The notes beneath the pieces were generated by a model, which searched no databases, was not told the origin of the DNA, and saw nothing but the letters and a program-made list of their open reading frames with translations. Shown here in pieces: positions 26,325-34,912 of a stretch of 64,000 nucleotides of DNA (within the stretch, counting starts at the first letter, position 1; each line of letters begins with the position of its first letter). The stretch covers positions 49,933 through 113,932 of the forward strand of contig NZ_BNCM01000013.1 of the NCBI RefSeq assembly GCF_014656475.1, read 5' to 3'. The translations under genes were made by a program, and so were the position numbers. The stretch is from Sinomonas cellulolyticus (GTDB taxonomy: Bacteria; Actinomycetota; Actinomycetes; Actinomycetales; Micrococcaceae).

Positions 26325-27902
26325 CTACCGCTGGTAGCCGGAGACGATTGCCGCGGCGATCTGCCGGTACGCGCGCCTGGTGGCGGGACGCAGGCGCTCG
26401 AGGTCCACGAGGTCGCCGTCGGCCATCGAGCGATCGTGCGGGACGGTCACGAGGGCGCGGCACATGCCGGAGAGCGTCGCCTCGATCGCGGCCCGGTCCA
26501 CGCGCGCAGAGACGTCGTCCTTGTCCGTCACCACCACGATGGCACCCTGCGCGAGCCGGTCGTAGCCGTGCGCGGACAGCCACCGCAGGGTGTCCCGTGC
26601 GCGCTTCGCGCCGCTGACGGCATAGCCCGCCACGACGACGATGCTGTCCGCATCCTCGAGGATCCCGCGCATGGCCGGGCGGCTCACACCTGTTCCGCAG
26701 TCGGTGAGGGTCACCGTGAAGTGCCGCGCCACGAGGGCGTGCACCCGGCGGTAGTCCTCGGCGGTGAGCGAGTCGGAGAGCTCTGGGTCCTGCTCCCCCG
26801 CGAGGAGGTGGAGGCTTCCGGCGTGGTGCAGGTACTTCATGAGGTCTGCCCGCGAGGTCACGGAGCCGAAGTCGCGCAGGAGGCTCGTGATGGAGTGGCG
26901 GCGCTCGGACTCGTAGGCGCCCTCGCCGAGGGCGCGTTCCACGAGGTCGCCGGCATCAGGGTTCGCGTCGATCGCACAGGGAGGCTCGGGCCGCAGCTCG
27001 GCAAGGGTCAGGCCCACGCCCACGGTCGTGGAGGTCTTGCCGATCCCGCCCTTGAGGGACAGGAACGCGGTGTTCCAGTTGCCCTCCAGCCTGCGGGCGA
27101 TCTGCTTCTCGAGCAGCTCCTCCTGGCGCTCCGCCTCGGAGGGGCCGAGGTTCAGTGCGCCGCCCGTAATGCGGTAGAGGAAGCCGCGCAGTCCGCCCGG
27201 CGGCGGCACCGGTGTGGTCCGGATGAAGCCCGCCGGGGCTTCCGCCACAGCGGGCTCCGGCTCGGGGCCGCGCAGCTGTTGGATCTGGCCGGTCCGCTCG
27301 CCGGCGCCCGCCGGCTGGTCGCGTCGTATCCCCTCGCGCCCGACGCCGGGCTCCTCGTCGCGCTGCACGTGCCGGTGCGCGGGGCCCGCGGCGGTCGGCT
27401 CGGCGTGCGACGCGCGGGGCCGGCCGTCCCGCTGCGGCTCATCCGACGCCGCGACGGGAGGTTCGGGCTCCGGCGCCTCAGGGGCGGTTTCGGACCGCTC
27501 GGACGGCGTGGGCCGGGGGACGGTGGCAGCGGGTGCTGGCTCCGGGGCGTCGCGCTCCTCAGGGGCGGCCGACGGCATGCTGGCGGCGGCGGCCGGCGCC
27601 GAGACCGGCGGCGCGGCGGGACGCGGAGGGATGCCCGCGGCCGCGCCGTCGTCCTGTGCGGGTCCTCCCGGCGAAGGGGAAGACTGAGGGGAAGGCGCGG
27701 CGACGGCGTCGTCCGTGTCCTCCACGGCCGCCGGCCCCGTGTCCGCCCGAGCCGGGTCCGCCTGAGCCGAGTCGGGAGAGCCTGCGCCCGGCACTGCGCC
27801 GGCCCCGCGCCGGACGGCCTCCTGCTCCTCACGGAGGCGCCGCGCCTCACGGCGCGTCATGGGAACGGGTGGCGGAGCCTGCTCCCCAGCTGGCGTCTCC
27901 AT
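26325..27902 (-). CDS. ParA/MinD-like ATPase with long disordered N-terminus
   Basis: 525 aa. Residues 1-~230 are Pro/Ala/Glu-rich and probably disordered, with a basic helix MTRREARRLREEQEAVRR at 15-32. The C-terminal ~250 residues form a deviant Walker A ATPase: LKGGIGKTS (283-291), IDANPDAGDLVE, the LTDCGTGVS switch, and VVVTDKDD for base contact. Such proteins position cellular cargo or assist type VII secretion in actinobacteria; no ParB, ESX or partition site is visible here. The role is therefore unknown. It lies 40 nt after an MBL-fold gene and may belong to the bkd transcript. Confidence 0.85.
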   Translation of the reverse strand: METPAGEQAPPPVPMTRREARRLREEQEAVRRGAGAVPGAGSPDSAQADPARADTGPAAVEDTDDAVAAPSPQSSPSPGGPAQDDGAAAGIPPRPAAPPVSAPAAAASMPSAAPEERDAPEPAPAATVPRPTPSERSETAPEAPEPEPPVAASDEPQRDGRPRASHAEPTAAGPAHRHVQRDEEPGVGREGIRRDQPAGAGERTGQIQQLRGPEPEPAVAEAPAGFIRTTPVPPPGGLRGFLYRITGGALNLGPSEAERQEELLEKQIARRLEGNWNTAFLSLKGGIGKTSTTVGVGLTLAELRPEPPCAIDANPDAGDLVERALGEGAYESERRHSITSLLRDFGSVTSRADLMKYLHHAGSLHLLAGEQDPELSDSLTAEDYRRVHALVARHFTVTLTDCGTGVSRPAMRGILEDADSIVVVAGYAVSGAKRARDTLRWLSAHGYDRLAQGAIVVVTDKDDVSARVDRAAIEATLSGMCRALVTVPHDRSMADGDLVDLERLRPATRRAYRQIAAAIVSGYQR

Positions 27903-27942
27903 GTGCTGCCCCTTTGAGTCCTCGGCGGCTACCTTCGGGCGG

Positions 27943-28806
27943 TCAGCTCAGGCTGGAGGCCTTGAGCCGCTTGATGAACAGGCGCGACTGCTCCGGGCCG
28001 TACGGGAGGATGGGGACCGCCTTCGTGGCGTCGTCCGGGGTCTCCCGCGTGGCCTGGACGGCAGAGCGCACCGCCGTGGCCATCGTATCCGCCATGGTCC
28101 GGACCAGCGCGTCGCTGCAGGGACCGCCGTGCCCCGGCACGAGGTGCTCGTAGCGGTTCCGCAGGGCCGAGATGTGGCGCAGCACGTCCGCCCACTCCTC
28201 GGGGAACGAGTCGCCGAACTGCGGGTACGCGCCCTCCTCCACGAGGTCCCCTGCGAAGAGGGTGGACGGCGTCCCCACCAGCAGGTCGCCGTCGGTGTGG
28301 CCCCGCCCGAGGTAGAACAGGGTCGCAGCGATGCCCCCGAGGTCCACGAGCACGGGCTGGTCCCGCACGACGGCGGTCGGTACCACGATCTGCGTGTTCG
28401 CGCCGTCGCCCGCGGCCATCTCCGGCTCGGACTCCGCCACTGCCGGACGCTGGGCGTCCGCGTTTTCCTCGATCTCGGCGGCCGCGTTCTCGTGCGCGTA
28501 GAACTCCTCGGCGCCGGCCTCGGCGAAGACGGCGTTGCCGAAGAAGTGGTCGTAGTGGGCGTGGGTGTTCACGACGACGAGCGGCAGGTCCGTCTTCTGC
28601 CGCACCGCGGCGAGGATCTCGGCGCCCTGGCGGGGGCCCTGCCCGGTGTCCACCACGAGCGCGCGGTCCTGGCCGACCACAAGCCCGATGTTGAGCCTCA
28701 GCGGCTCGGTGGCCAGGACGTAGGTGTTCGATCCGAGATCCTGCCATGCCGCCACTTGTGTGCCGTCCTTCCGTGGGGGTTCAGGGGTTGCCCCCGATTC
28801 TGCCAT
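27943..28806 (-). CDS. MBL-fold metallo-hydrolase
   Basis: 287 aa with the metallo-beta-lactamase signature THAHYDHFFG (His82, His84, Asp86, His87), later ligands in GRGHTDGD and FAGDLVEEG, and PGHGG near the end. The fold covers thioesterases, lactonases and glyoxalase II-like enzymes. It starts 5 nt after bkdC, which suggests a hydrolytic step linked to branched-chain acyl-CoA metabolism, an inference from position alone. ATG at 28806 is preferred over longer starts inside bkdC. Confidence 0.87.
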   Translation of the reverse strand: MAESGATPEPPRKDGTQVAAWQDLGSNTYVLATEPLRLNIGLVVGQDRALVVDTGQGPRQGAEILAAVRQKTDLPLVVVNTHAHYDHFFGNAVFAEAGAEEFYAHENAAAEIEENADAQRPAVAESEPEMAAGDGANTQIVVPTAVVRDQPVLVDLGGIAATLFYLGRGHTDGDLLVGTPSTLFAGDLVEEGAYPQFGDSFPEEWADVLRHISALRNRYEHLVPGHGGPCSDALVRTMADTMATAVRSAVQATRETPDDATKAVPILPYGPEQSRLFIKRLKASSLS

Positions 28807-28811
28807 GAGGC

Positions 28812-30293
28812 CTACAGGTCCGCGAGGACGCTGCCCGGCTGCTCGACCGCGTCGGCCACGAAGCGCAGGAATCCGCCCGCCGTGCCGCCGTCGCACACGC
28901 GGTGGTCGAACGTGAGCGTGAGCTGGACGACCTTGCGGACCTCGAGCCTGCCGTCCACAGCCCAGGGCCGGTCGATGATCCTGCCCACGCCGAGGATGGC
29001 CGCCTCGGGGTAGTTGATGATCGCCGCGCTGCCGTCCACGCCGAACACGCCGTAGTTGTTGAGCGTGAAGGTGCCGCCGGTGAGGTCCGCCGGGGTCGCC
29101 TTGCCGTCCCGGGCCAGCGCCGTGAGGCGGCGGAGCTCGGCGTCGAGCTGGCGTGCGCTCATGGTGTGGGCGCCGCGGATGGCGGGGACCACGAGGCCGC
29201 GCTCGGTCTGGGCCGCGAAGCCGAGGTTCACCCCGTCGAACCGGAGGATCTCCTGGCCGTCCTGCGCCTGCTCGATGCGGGTGTTGAGCTCGGGGAACTT
29301 GGCGAGGCCCGCGAGGACGAACCGAGCGATGAAGGCGAGCAGGCTCGGCGCATTGTGCGGGTCGCGGCGCTTGAGGTCGTGCCGCAGCTCGACGAGCGCT
29401 GTGGCGTCCGCGTCGACCCAGACCGTGGCCTCGGGGATCTCCGTGCGGGAGCGGACCATGGCCTGCGCCACCACCTTGCGGACACCGGAGACCGGGGTGC
29501 GGGCCGCAATCCCGAGGCCGGTCCTCGCGTCTGCCTCCCCCGCAGGCGTGGGCTGCGGCGCCGCGGCCTGGGATGCCGGAACCGGCGTCTGGACCGCGGC
29601 GACCGGGGCTGAGGCGGCCTGGGCTGCGACGGCCGGGGCTGCTCCCTCCACATCCCGCCGCATGATGAGCCCGTCGGGGCCCGACCCGGCTACCGAGGCG
29701 AGCTGCACATTCAGTTCCCGTGCCAGCCGCCGCACAAGCGGCGAGACGACGCGCAGCGCCTGGCCACCCGCCGTCGTGCGCTCGGGTTCGGCGCCGGGCG
29801 TGACGGAGGACGGCGCAGCCCCCTTGCGCCGCCGGGTGCGGCCACCGGTTGTTCCCCCCGGTGTGCCGTAGCCGATGAGGACGTTGCCGGAGCCCGACTC
29901 CTGAGCCGGCTCCCGGATCCCCGCGCGCTCCTCGATGCGGTACGCCTCTCCGGAGGCGGCCCCGGAGCCACCCGCGCCGGCCGAGCCGCCCGGGCCGCCG
30001 GGGCCGGCCGGGGAGCTGTCCGCCCCCACCGCGGCCACGGTGATGAGGGGCGCCCCGACGTCGATCGTCTGGCCCGCCTCGCCGTGCAGGACGGCCACCG
30101 TTCCGCCGAACGGGGTCGGGACCTCGACGACCGCCTTGGCCGTCTCGACCTCGGCGATCGGCTGGTCGACGGCCACGGTGTCGCCCACGGCTACGAGCCA
30201 GCGCACGAGCTCGGCCTCGGTTAGGCCCTCCCCGAGATCCGGGAGCGTGAACGTCTTCTGGGCTGAGTTCTGGGCAGTCACGGCGGTCGCCAT
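28812..30293 (-). CDS. bkdC: Branched-chain 2-oxoacid dehydrogenase E2 (dihydrolipoamide acyltransferase)
   Basis: 493 aa. A single N-terminal lipoyl domain has the modified Lys53 in VETAKA. A Gly/Ser/Ala linker follows, then a peripheral subunit-binding domain (about 181-218, SPLVRRLARELNV) and an Ala/Pro linker. The catalytic domain ends in FDHRVCDGG with His464. It moves acyl groups from the E1 lipoyl adduct to CoA. It begins 1 nt after the E1-beta stop, so the complex is made from one transcript. An E3 gene is not in the window; the cell-wide lipoamide dehydrogenase is presumably shared. Confidence 0.95.
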   Translation of the reverse strand: MATAVTAQNSAQKTFTLPDLGEGLTEAELVRWLVAVGDTVAVDQPIAEVETAKAVVEVPTPFGGTVAVLHGEAGQTIDVGAPLITVAAVGADSSPAGPGGPGGSAGAGGSGAASGEAYRIEERAGIREPAQESGSGNVLIGYGTPGGTTGGRTRRRKGAAPSSVTPGAEPERTTAGGQALRVVSPLVRRLARELNVQLASVAGSGPDGLIMRRDVEGAAPAVAAQAASAPVAAVQTPVPASQAAAPQPTPAGEADARTGLGIAARTPVSGVRKVVAQAMVRSRTEIPEATVWVDADATALVELRHDLKRRDPHNAPSLLAFIARFVLAGLAKFPELNTRIEQAQDGQEILRFDGVNLGFAAQTERGLVVPAIRGAHTMSARQLDAELRRLTALARDGKATPADLTGGTFTLNNYGVFGVDGSAAIINYPEAAILGVGRIIDRPWAVDGRLEVRKVVQLTLTFDHRVCDGGTAGGFLRFVADAVEQPGSVLADL

Positions 30294-30294
30294 G

Positions 30295-31371
30295 TCAGTC
30301 CTCCCACTGCAGGTCGTCGAGGGCGTCGAGGATGCGGTCGACGCTGGGCAGGTAGTAGTGCTCGAGCTTGGGCGGCGGGAACGGGATGTCGAAGCCCGTC
30401 ACGCGGCGCACCGGCGCCGCGAGCGAGTGGAAGCAGCGCTCCTGCACCCGGGCCACGATCTCCGACGCGACGGAGGCGAAGCCGGCGGCCTCCGCGACCA
30501 CGACCGCGCGGCCGGTCTTGCGCACGGACGCGCACACTGTCTCATCGTCGAACGGGACGATCGTGCGGACGTCGACCACCTCGACCGAGCGGCCCTCCGC
30601 CGCGGCGGCCTCGGCGGCGGCGAGTGCGGTGGAGACCGTCGGGCCGTAGGCAATGAGGGTCGCGTCCGTGCCGGGCCGCGCCACTGCGGCTGCGCCGTCC
30701 GCGCTCAGGCGCCGCGCGCCGTCGTGCGCGGAATCCCGGCCGTCGAACTCCGACCGCAGCGCGTCGAGGTCGACGAGGTCCTTGGACCAGTAGAGCTTCT
30801 TGGGCTCCATGAACACCACCGGGTCGTCGGAGGCGATCGCCTCGCGCAGCATCCGGTAGGCGTCCGTGACGGTCGCCGGGGCGAAGACCTTCAGGCCTGG
30901 CGTGTGGGCGTAGTAGGCCTCCGAGGAGTCGCAGTGGTGTTCGACGCCGCCGATCCCGCCCGCGAACGGGATGCGGATCACGATGGGGAGCCGCACTGCG
31001 CCGCGGGTGCGGTTGTGCATCTTGGCGATGTGGCTCGCAATCTGCTCGAACGCCGGGTAGGCGAACGCGTCGAACTGCATCTCGATGACCGGGCGCAGGC
31101 CGTTCATCGCCATGCCCAGCGACATGCCGGCAATTCCCGACTCGGCCAGCGGGGTGTCGAAGCAGCGCGCGGCCCCGAACTCCTTCTGCAGGCCGTCCGT
31201 GATCCGGAAGACGCCGCCCAGTGTGCCGACGTCCTCGCCGAACACGACGACGTTCGCGTCCGCGCGCATGGCGTCGGCCATCGCGGTGGTCAGGGCCTTG
31301 GCGAAGGTGAGGGCCTCGGGGCCGCCCTTTGCGGCGGCGCGCGCCTCGGCGGCCTCGGCAACCGTGCTCAT
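30295..31371 (-). CDS. bkdB: Branched-chain 2-oxoacid dehydrogenase E1 beta
   Basis: 358 aa transketolase-like subunit. The pyrimidine-binding half has VFGEDVGTLGGVFR, RCFDTPLAESGIAGMSLG and FDAFAYPAFEQI; the C-terminal half has the KKLYWSKDLVDLD region and DVRTIVPFD. It pairs with E1 alpha to form the thiamine-diphosphate decarboxylase for leucine, valine and isoleucine 2-oxoacids; a pyruvate dehydrogenase is the alternative, but the adjacent Lrp regulator favours branched-chain substrates. It starts 2 nt after E1 alpha. Confidence 0.95.
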   Translation of the reverse strand: MSTVAEAAEARAAAKGGPEALTFAKALTTAMADAMRADANVVVFGEDVGTLGGVFRITDGLQKEFGAARCFDTPLAESGIAGMSLGMAMNGLRPVIEMQFDAFAYPAFEQIASHIAKMHNRTRGAVRLPIVIRIPFAGGIGGVEHHCDSSEAYYAHTPGLKVFAPATVTDAYRMLREAIASDDPVVFMEPKKLYWSKDLVDLDALRSEFDGRDSAHDGARRLSADGAAAVARPGTDATLIAYGPTVSTALAAAEAAAAEGRSVEVVDVRTIVPFDDETVCASVRKTGRAVVVAEAAGFASVASEIVARVQERCFHSLAAPVRRVTGFDIPFPPPKLEHYYLPSVDRILDALDDLQWED

Positions 31372-31373
31372 GG

Positions 31374-32549
31374 TCAGTGCTCCTCTCGGGACGTCTCGCG
31401 GCTGAGCTCGTCGGCCAGCAGTGCGGACTGCTCGCGCAGCTGTGGGGTCGGCTCGGTGTAGACGAACCGGAAGAGGTCGAGGGGATCCACCTCGGTGTCG
31501 GAGCCGAGTCCCTCGCGCAGCTGGCGCGCGGTCTCCTCGGCGTCCGCGGCGAACGCGGCTTCCTTCTCGTCGGTGAGGGCGCCGTCGGCCCGCAGGTACT
31601 CGCGCATGCGCTTGAGCGGGTCCTTGACCGCCCACGCCTCGACCTCGGCGTCCTGGCGGTAGCGCGTGGCGTCGTCCGCGTTGGTGTGCGCCTGCATGCG
31701 GTAGGTGTACGCCTCCACGAGCAGCGGGCCCGAGCCGCCGCGCGCCAGGCGTACGGCTCGGTCCAGGACGGCGAGGAGGGCCACGAGGTCGTTGCCGTCC
31801 ACGCGCTCGCCCGCCATGCCGTAGCCGATCGCCTTGTGGGCGAGCGAGGGGGCCACCGTCTGGTGGGCGAGCGGGACGGAGATCGCGTACTGGTTGTTCT
31901 GCACGAAGAACACGACGGGCAGGCTGAACACGGCGGCGAAGTTGAGGGCCTCGTGGAAGTCGCCCTCGCTCGTGGCGCCGTCGCCGCACATGGCCAGGAC
32001 CACCGTGTCCTCGCCGCGCAGCTTCGCCGCGTGCGCCACGCCGACCGCGTGGAGCAGCTGGGTGGTCAGCGGCGTGGACTGGATCCCGACCTTGTGCTGG
32101 TGCGGGTCGTAGCCTCCGTGCCAGTCCCCGCGGAACAGCGTCATCGTCTCGACGGGGTCCACCCCGCGGGTCATGACGGCAACCGAGTCGCGGTACGTGG
32201 GGAACATCCAGTCGCCCTCGGACAGGCAGAGCGCCGCGGCAACCTGGCAGGCCTCCTGCCCGTGGCTCGACGGGTAGACCGCCATCCGGCCCTGCCTCAC
32301 GAGCGAGGAGTTCTGGTCGTTCACGCGGCGGCCGATCACAAGACGGCGGTACGCCTCGAGCAGTTCGTCGCTCGCCGGGATCGGGTAGTCATGGCCGGGG
32401 GCCGAGCCGCGCTCGTCGTCGGGGCGCAGCGTTCCGCGCTCGTCGAGGATCTGGATCTGGGGCACGCGCCCGTGCACCGGGAGCATGTAGTCCTCAATGC
32501 TGATCCCGAAGCTGCGGATGGCCTCCTGTGCCTCGGCTGGAAGGGTCAT
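31374..32549 (-). CDS. bkdA: Branched-chain 2-oxoacid dehydrogenase E1 alpha
   Basis: 391 aa. The TPP-binding motif GDGATSEGDFHEALN with the C-terminal NN of the fold (FVQNNQYAIS) is present, as is the phosphorylation-loop-like segment YRMQAHTNADDATRY. A strong ribosome site (AAGGAGGA) fixes the ATG at 32549. It is the first gene of the bkd operon, divergent from an Lrp/AsnC regulator 152 nt away. In this lineage the enzyme supplies branched acyl-CoA primers for iso/anteiso fatty acids as well as degrading amino acids. Confidence 0.95.
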   Translation of the reverse strand: MTLPAEAQEAIRSFGISIEDYMLPVHGRVPQIQILDERGTLRPDDERGSAPGHDYPIPASDELLEAYRRLVIGRRVNDQNSSLVRQGRMAVYPSSHGQEACQVAAALCLSEGDWMFPTYRDSVAVMTRGVDPVETMTLFRGDWHGGYDPHQHKVGIQSTPLTTQLLHAVGVAHAAKLRGEDTVVLAMCGDGATSEGDFHEALNFAAVFSLPVVFFVQNNQYAISVPLAHQTVAPSLAHKAIGYGMAGERVDGNDLVALLAVLDRAVRLARGGSGPLLVEAYTYRMQAHTNADDATRYRQDAEVEAWAVKDPLKRMREYLRADGALTDEKEAAFAADAEETARQLREGLGSDTEVDPLDLFRFVYTEPTPQLREQSALLADELSRETSREEH

Positions 32550-32701
32550 GGCTCCTCCTTGGTAGGGCGCTGGACTCTCCTCAAGTATCCGCGTCCGTAG
32601 CCATTCGTATGCGGTGAATGCGACAATTCTGGAAAAGTGGCTCCTGATCGCGGCTATTCGGAGACGGAACACGATCATGACGTGGATCACAGGAGGGTTG
32701 C

Positions 32702-33187
32702 ATGGACGATCTGCACGCGGCGCACGAGGCCCCGCGGCGCCCGGCCGAGCCTCGGCCGCTGGATGCCGTGGACCGCGCGATCCTCGCCCAGCTCACCGAG
32801 GACGCGCGCCGGTCGGTGACGACCATCGCCGAGAACGTCCACGTCTCCCGCGCGCACGCCTACAACCGCATCGCGAAGCTGCAGGCGGACGGCGTCATCA
32901 CCAAGTACACGACGCTCGTGGACCCGCTCCGCGCAGGCCTGCGATCGAGCGCCTACGTGACCCTCAAGGTGCGCCAGCAGACCTGGCGCGATCTGCGGGA
33001 GCGGCTGCGGGCCATCCCAGAGGTCCACCACATCGCGCTCGTGGGCGGCGACTTCGACGTCATCATCCTCGTGCGCGCCGTGGACAACACGGACCTGCGC
33101 CGCGTCGTCTTCGACCAACTGCAGAACATGCCCGGCGTGCTCGACACCCAGACGTTCCTCGTGTTCGAGGACCTGGACACCCGCTGA
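32702..33187 (+). CDS. Lrp/AsnC family regulator, probable regulator of bkd
   Basis: 161 aa. The N-terminal winged helix-turn-helix spans about 20-70 (LDAVDRAILAQLTEDARRS, then VSRAHAYNRIAKLQADGVI), and the C-terminal RAM effector domain includes VGGDFDVIILV. ACAGGAGG precedes the ATG. Divergent placement beside bkdA is the classical BkdR arrangement, with a branched-chain amino or oxo acid as likely effector; the effector is inferred. The shared 152-nt region has AT-rich patches but no clean palindrome I can defend. Confidence 0.9.
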   Translation: MDDLHAAHEAPRRPAEPRPLDAVDRAILAQLTEDARRSVTTIAENVHVSRAHAYNRIAKLQADGVITKYTTLVDPLRAGLRSSAYVTLKVRQQTWRDLRERLRAIPEVHHIALVGGDFDVIILVRAVDNTDLRRVVFDQLQNMPGVLDTQTFLVFEDLDTR

Positions 33188-33245
33188 TCCCGGCCCTCCT
33201 CCCGGACGTGGGATGGTTGGAGCAGGAGTGCACTGGAGGAGGGCC

Positions 33246-34031
33246 ATGTCCGGCGACGATGCGTTAGATGCCGGTGCGGTGGATGCCGGCGCCGCGCCCC
33301 GTGGCCGGCCGCCGTGGGTATGGGTGCTCCTCGCGGCGTGCGCGGTGGTGGCCGTGGGAGTGGTCGTGGCGGTCGCCGGCCTCTTCCTGACGCCGAACCA
33401 GCCACCGGCCCAACCGCCTCCACCGGCGGGAGCCAGCGGTGCGGCGTCGTCCGCGGACGCCTCCGGCTACCACCTCTCCGACCCGCTTCCGTTCACCGGC
33501 CCGCCCGTCTGGCACGCCTCGCCGAGCGCGGAGTACCGCCTCACGGCGGCCGCGGGCGAGCTGCGCTACGTCTCGGACGCGGGCTGCAGCCTCTCGTTCC
33601 GGGTCGGGCCGCTCCGCGCCACCACGTCGCCCTCGCCGTCCGGGGCGGGGAGCACGACGCCGGGCGCCCCCTCCGCGGGCCGCTCGCCGTCGGCGTCGCC
33701 CAGCACAGACCCCGAGGCGGCGGCGACAGAGGGCGCGCTGCAGGACGCGGTCTCAGCCCTGCGCGCCTCAGCGAAGGCCGTCGACGTGACCGGCGGGGAG
33801 GGCACGGTGGTCACGACCCTCGACTCACTCACCGGGCCCCTCGTGGACATGGCAGGAACCTCGGTGCGGGTCACCGCCCCGGACGGCACGGTCGCCTACG
33901 GCCGTCTCGCCGTGCGCGCGCTGCCCTCCGCCGGTTCGGCGGCGTCGATCCTGGCGCAGTGCCCGTCGCCCGAGGCGGCCGCAACGGCCATGAACCACGC
34001 GAGCGTCCACGCGTTCCTCGCCGCGAGGTAG
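33246..34031 (+). CDS. Membrane-anchored secreted protein, unknown
   Basis: 261 aa. A cytoplasmic start of ~22 residues, one TM helix (about 24-48), a Pro-rich stalk (PPAQPPPPAG), then an extracytoplasmic domain interrupted by a ~45-residue Ser/Pro/Gly/Ala insertion. Two cysteines, one near 111 and one near 240, could form a disulfide. No family is recognised. GGAGGAGGG precedes the ATG at 33246. It ends at a hairpin made of the 19-bp repeat family. Confidence 0.75.
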   Translation: MSGDDALDAGAVDAGAAPRGRPPWVWVLLAACAVVAVGVVVAVAGLFLTPNQPPAQPPPPAGASGAASSADASGYHLSDPLPFTGPPVWHASPSAEYRLTAAAGELRYVSDAGCSLSFRVGPLRATTSPSPSGAGSTTPGAPSAGRSPSASPSTDPEAAATEGALQDAVSALRASAKAVDVTGGEGTVVTTLDSLTGPLVDMAGTSVRVTAPDGTVAYGRLAVRALPSAGSAASILAQCPSPEAAATAMNHASVHAFLAAR

Positions 34032-34065
34032 CGGACGAGACCCTCGGTATACCCCGGATACAGCA

Positions 34066-34097
34066 GAAGTGACCCCTCACGATGGGGGGGTCACTTC
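34066..34097. terminator. Hairpin terminator built from the 19-bp repeat core
   Basis: GAAGTGACCCC (34066-34076) pairs perfectly with GGGGTCACTTC (34087-34097) around a 10-nt loop. It lies between convergent genes ending at 34031 and 34113. The arms are the same core found in the repeat blocks at 17.3 and 59.5 kb, here as one inverted pair. Confidence 0.82.
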
Positions 34098-34112
34098 CGT
34101 GATGCTGCGGGG

Positions 34113-34895
34113 TCAGCGGCCGGCGAAGACGGGCTTCCGCTTCTCCTGGAAGGCCTTGAAGCCCTCGGCGTAGTCCTCCGAGTCGCACAGGGCTGCCTGG
34201 GCCTTGTTCTCGGCCTCCATCGAATCCCAGAGCCCGAGCCGCCTGTCGCGGATCTGTGCCACGAGCTCCTTCGAGGCAACGAACGCGCCGGTCGCTCCCC
34301 CAGCGACGCGGCCCACGATCTCCCGGGTCCGCTCGAGCAGCTCGTCCGCCGGGAACGCCCGGGAGAACATCCCGGAGCGCACGGCGTCGGCGCCGCTCAT
34401 GAGCTCAGCCGCGTACACGAGGTCCAGCGCGCGGTGCATGCCCAGGCGCTCGGTGAAGTACCAGTGGCCGCCCGAGTCGAGCGTGGCACCGAGGTTGGCG
34501 AACGGCGAGCCGATCTTGGCGTTCTCAGCCACGTACACCACGTCGGTGGCGAGCAGCAGCCCGAGGCCCACGCCCAGGGTCGCCCCCTGCGCGGCGGCAA
34601 AGGTCGGCGCCGGGAACGCCGCCATCTTCTGCATGAGCGGCGTCACGAGGCCGCCCAGGTAGCCGAGCACGTCGTCGTCGGCGGGCACGACACCCGAGAT
34701 GTCACGGCCCGCGCAGAACGCCCGTCCCTCCCCGCGCAGCAGCAGCGCCCTCACCTCGCCGCGCGAGACGGCGGCAGCGGCGTCGTCGTACGCGCCGGAG
34801 AGCCCGTCGAGGGCGGGTTCATTGAGGGCGTTGAGCTTCTCGGGGGCGTTGAGGACGATCTCGGCGACGCCGTCGGCGATGCTCAGGGTGATCAT
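34113..34895 (-). CDS. Enoyl-CoA hydratase/isomerase of the phenylacetate cluster
   Basis: 260 aa crotonase-fold protein. The oxyanion-hole segments are CAGRDISG and GATLGVGLGLLLATDVVY; ENAKIGSPFANLGATLDSGGHWY carries the usual catalytic region, with an Asp/Ser in place of a clear Glu. It lies 17 nt after paaE, so it is likely PaaG or PaaF (isomerase of epoxyphenylacetyl-CoA, or hydratase of the later beta-oxidation steps). I cannot decide between the two by eye. Confidence 0.88.
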   Translation of the reverse strand: MITLSIADGVAEIVLNAPEKLNALNEPALDGLSGAYDDAAAAVSRGEVRALLLRGEGRAFCAGRDISGVVPADDDVLGYLGGLVTPLMQKMAAFPAPTFAAAQGATLGVGLGLLLATDVVYVAENAKIGSPFANLGATLDSGGHWYFTERLGMHRALDLVYAAELMSGADAVRSGMFSRAFPADELLERTREIVGRVAGGATGAFVASKELVAQIRDRRLGLWDSMEAENKAQAALCDSEDYAEGFKAFQEKRKPVFAGR

Positions 34896-34912
34896 GGGCG
34901 CTCTCTCCCCGG

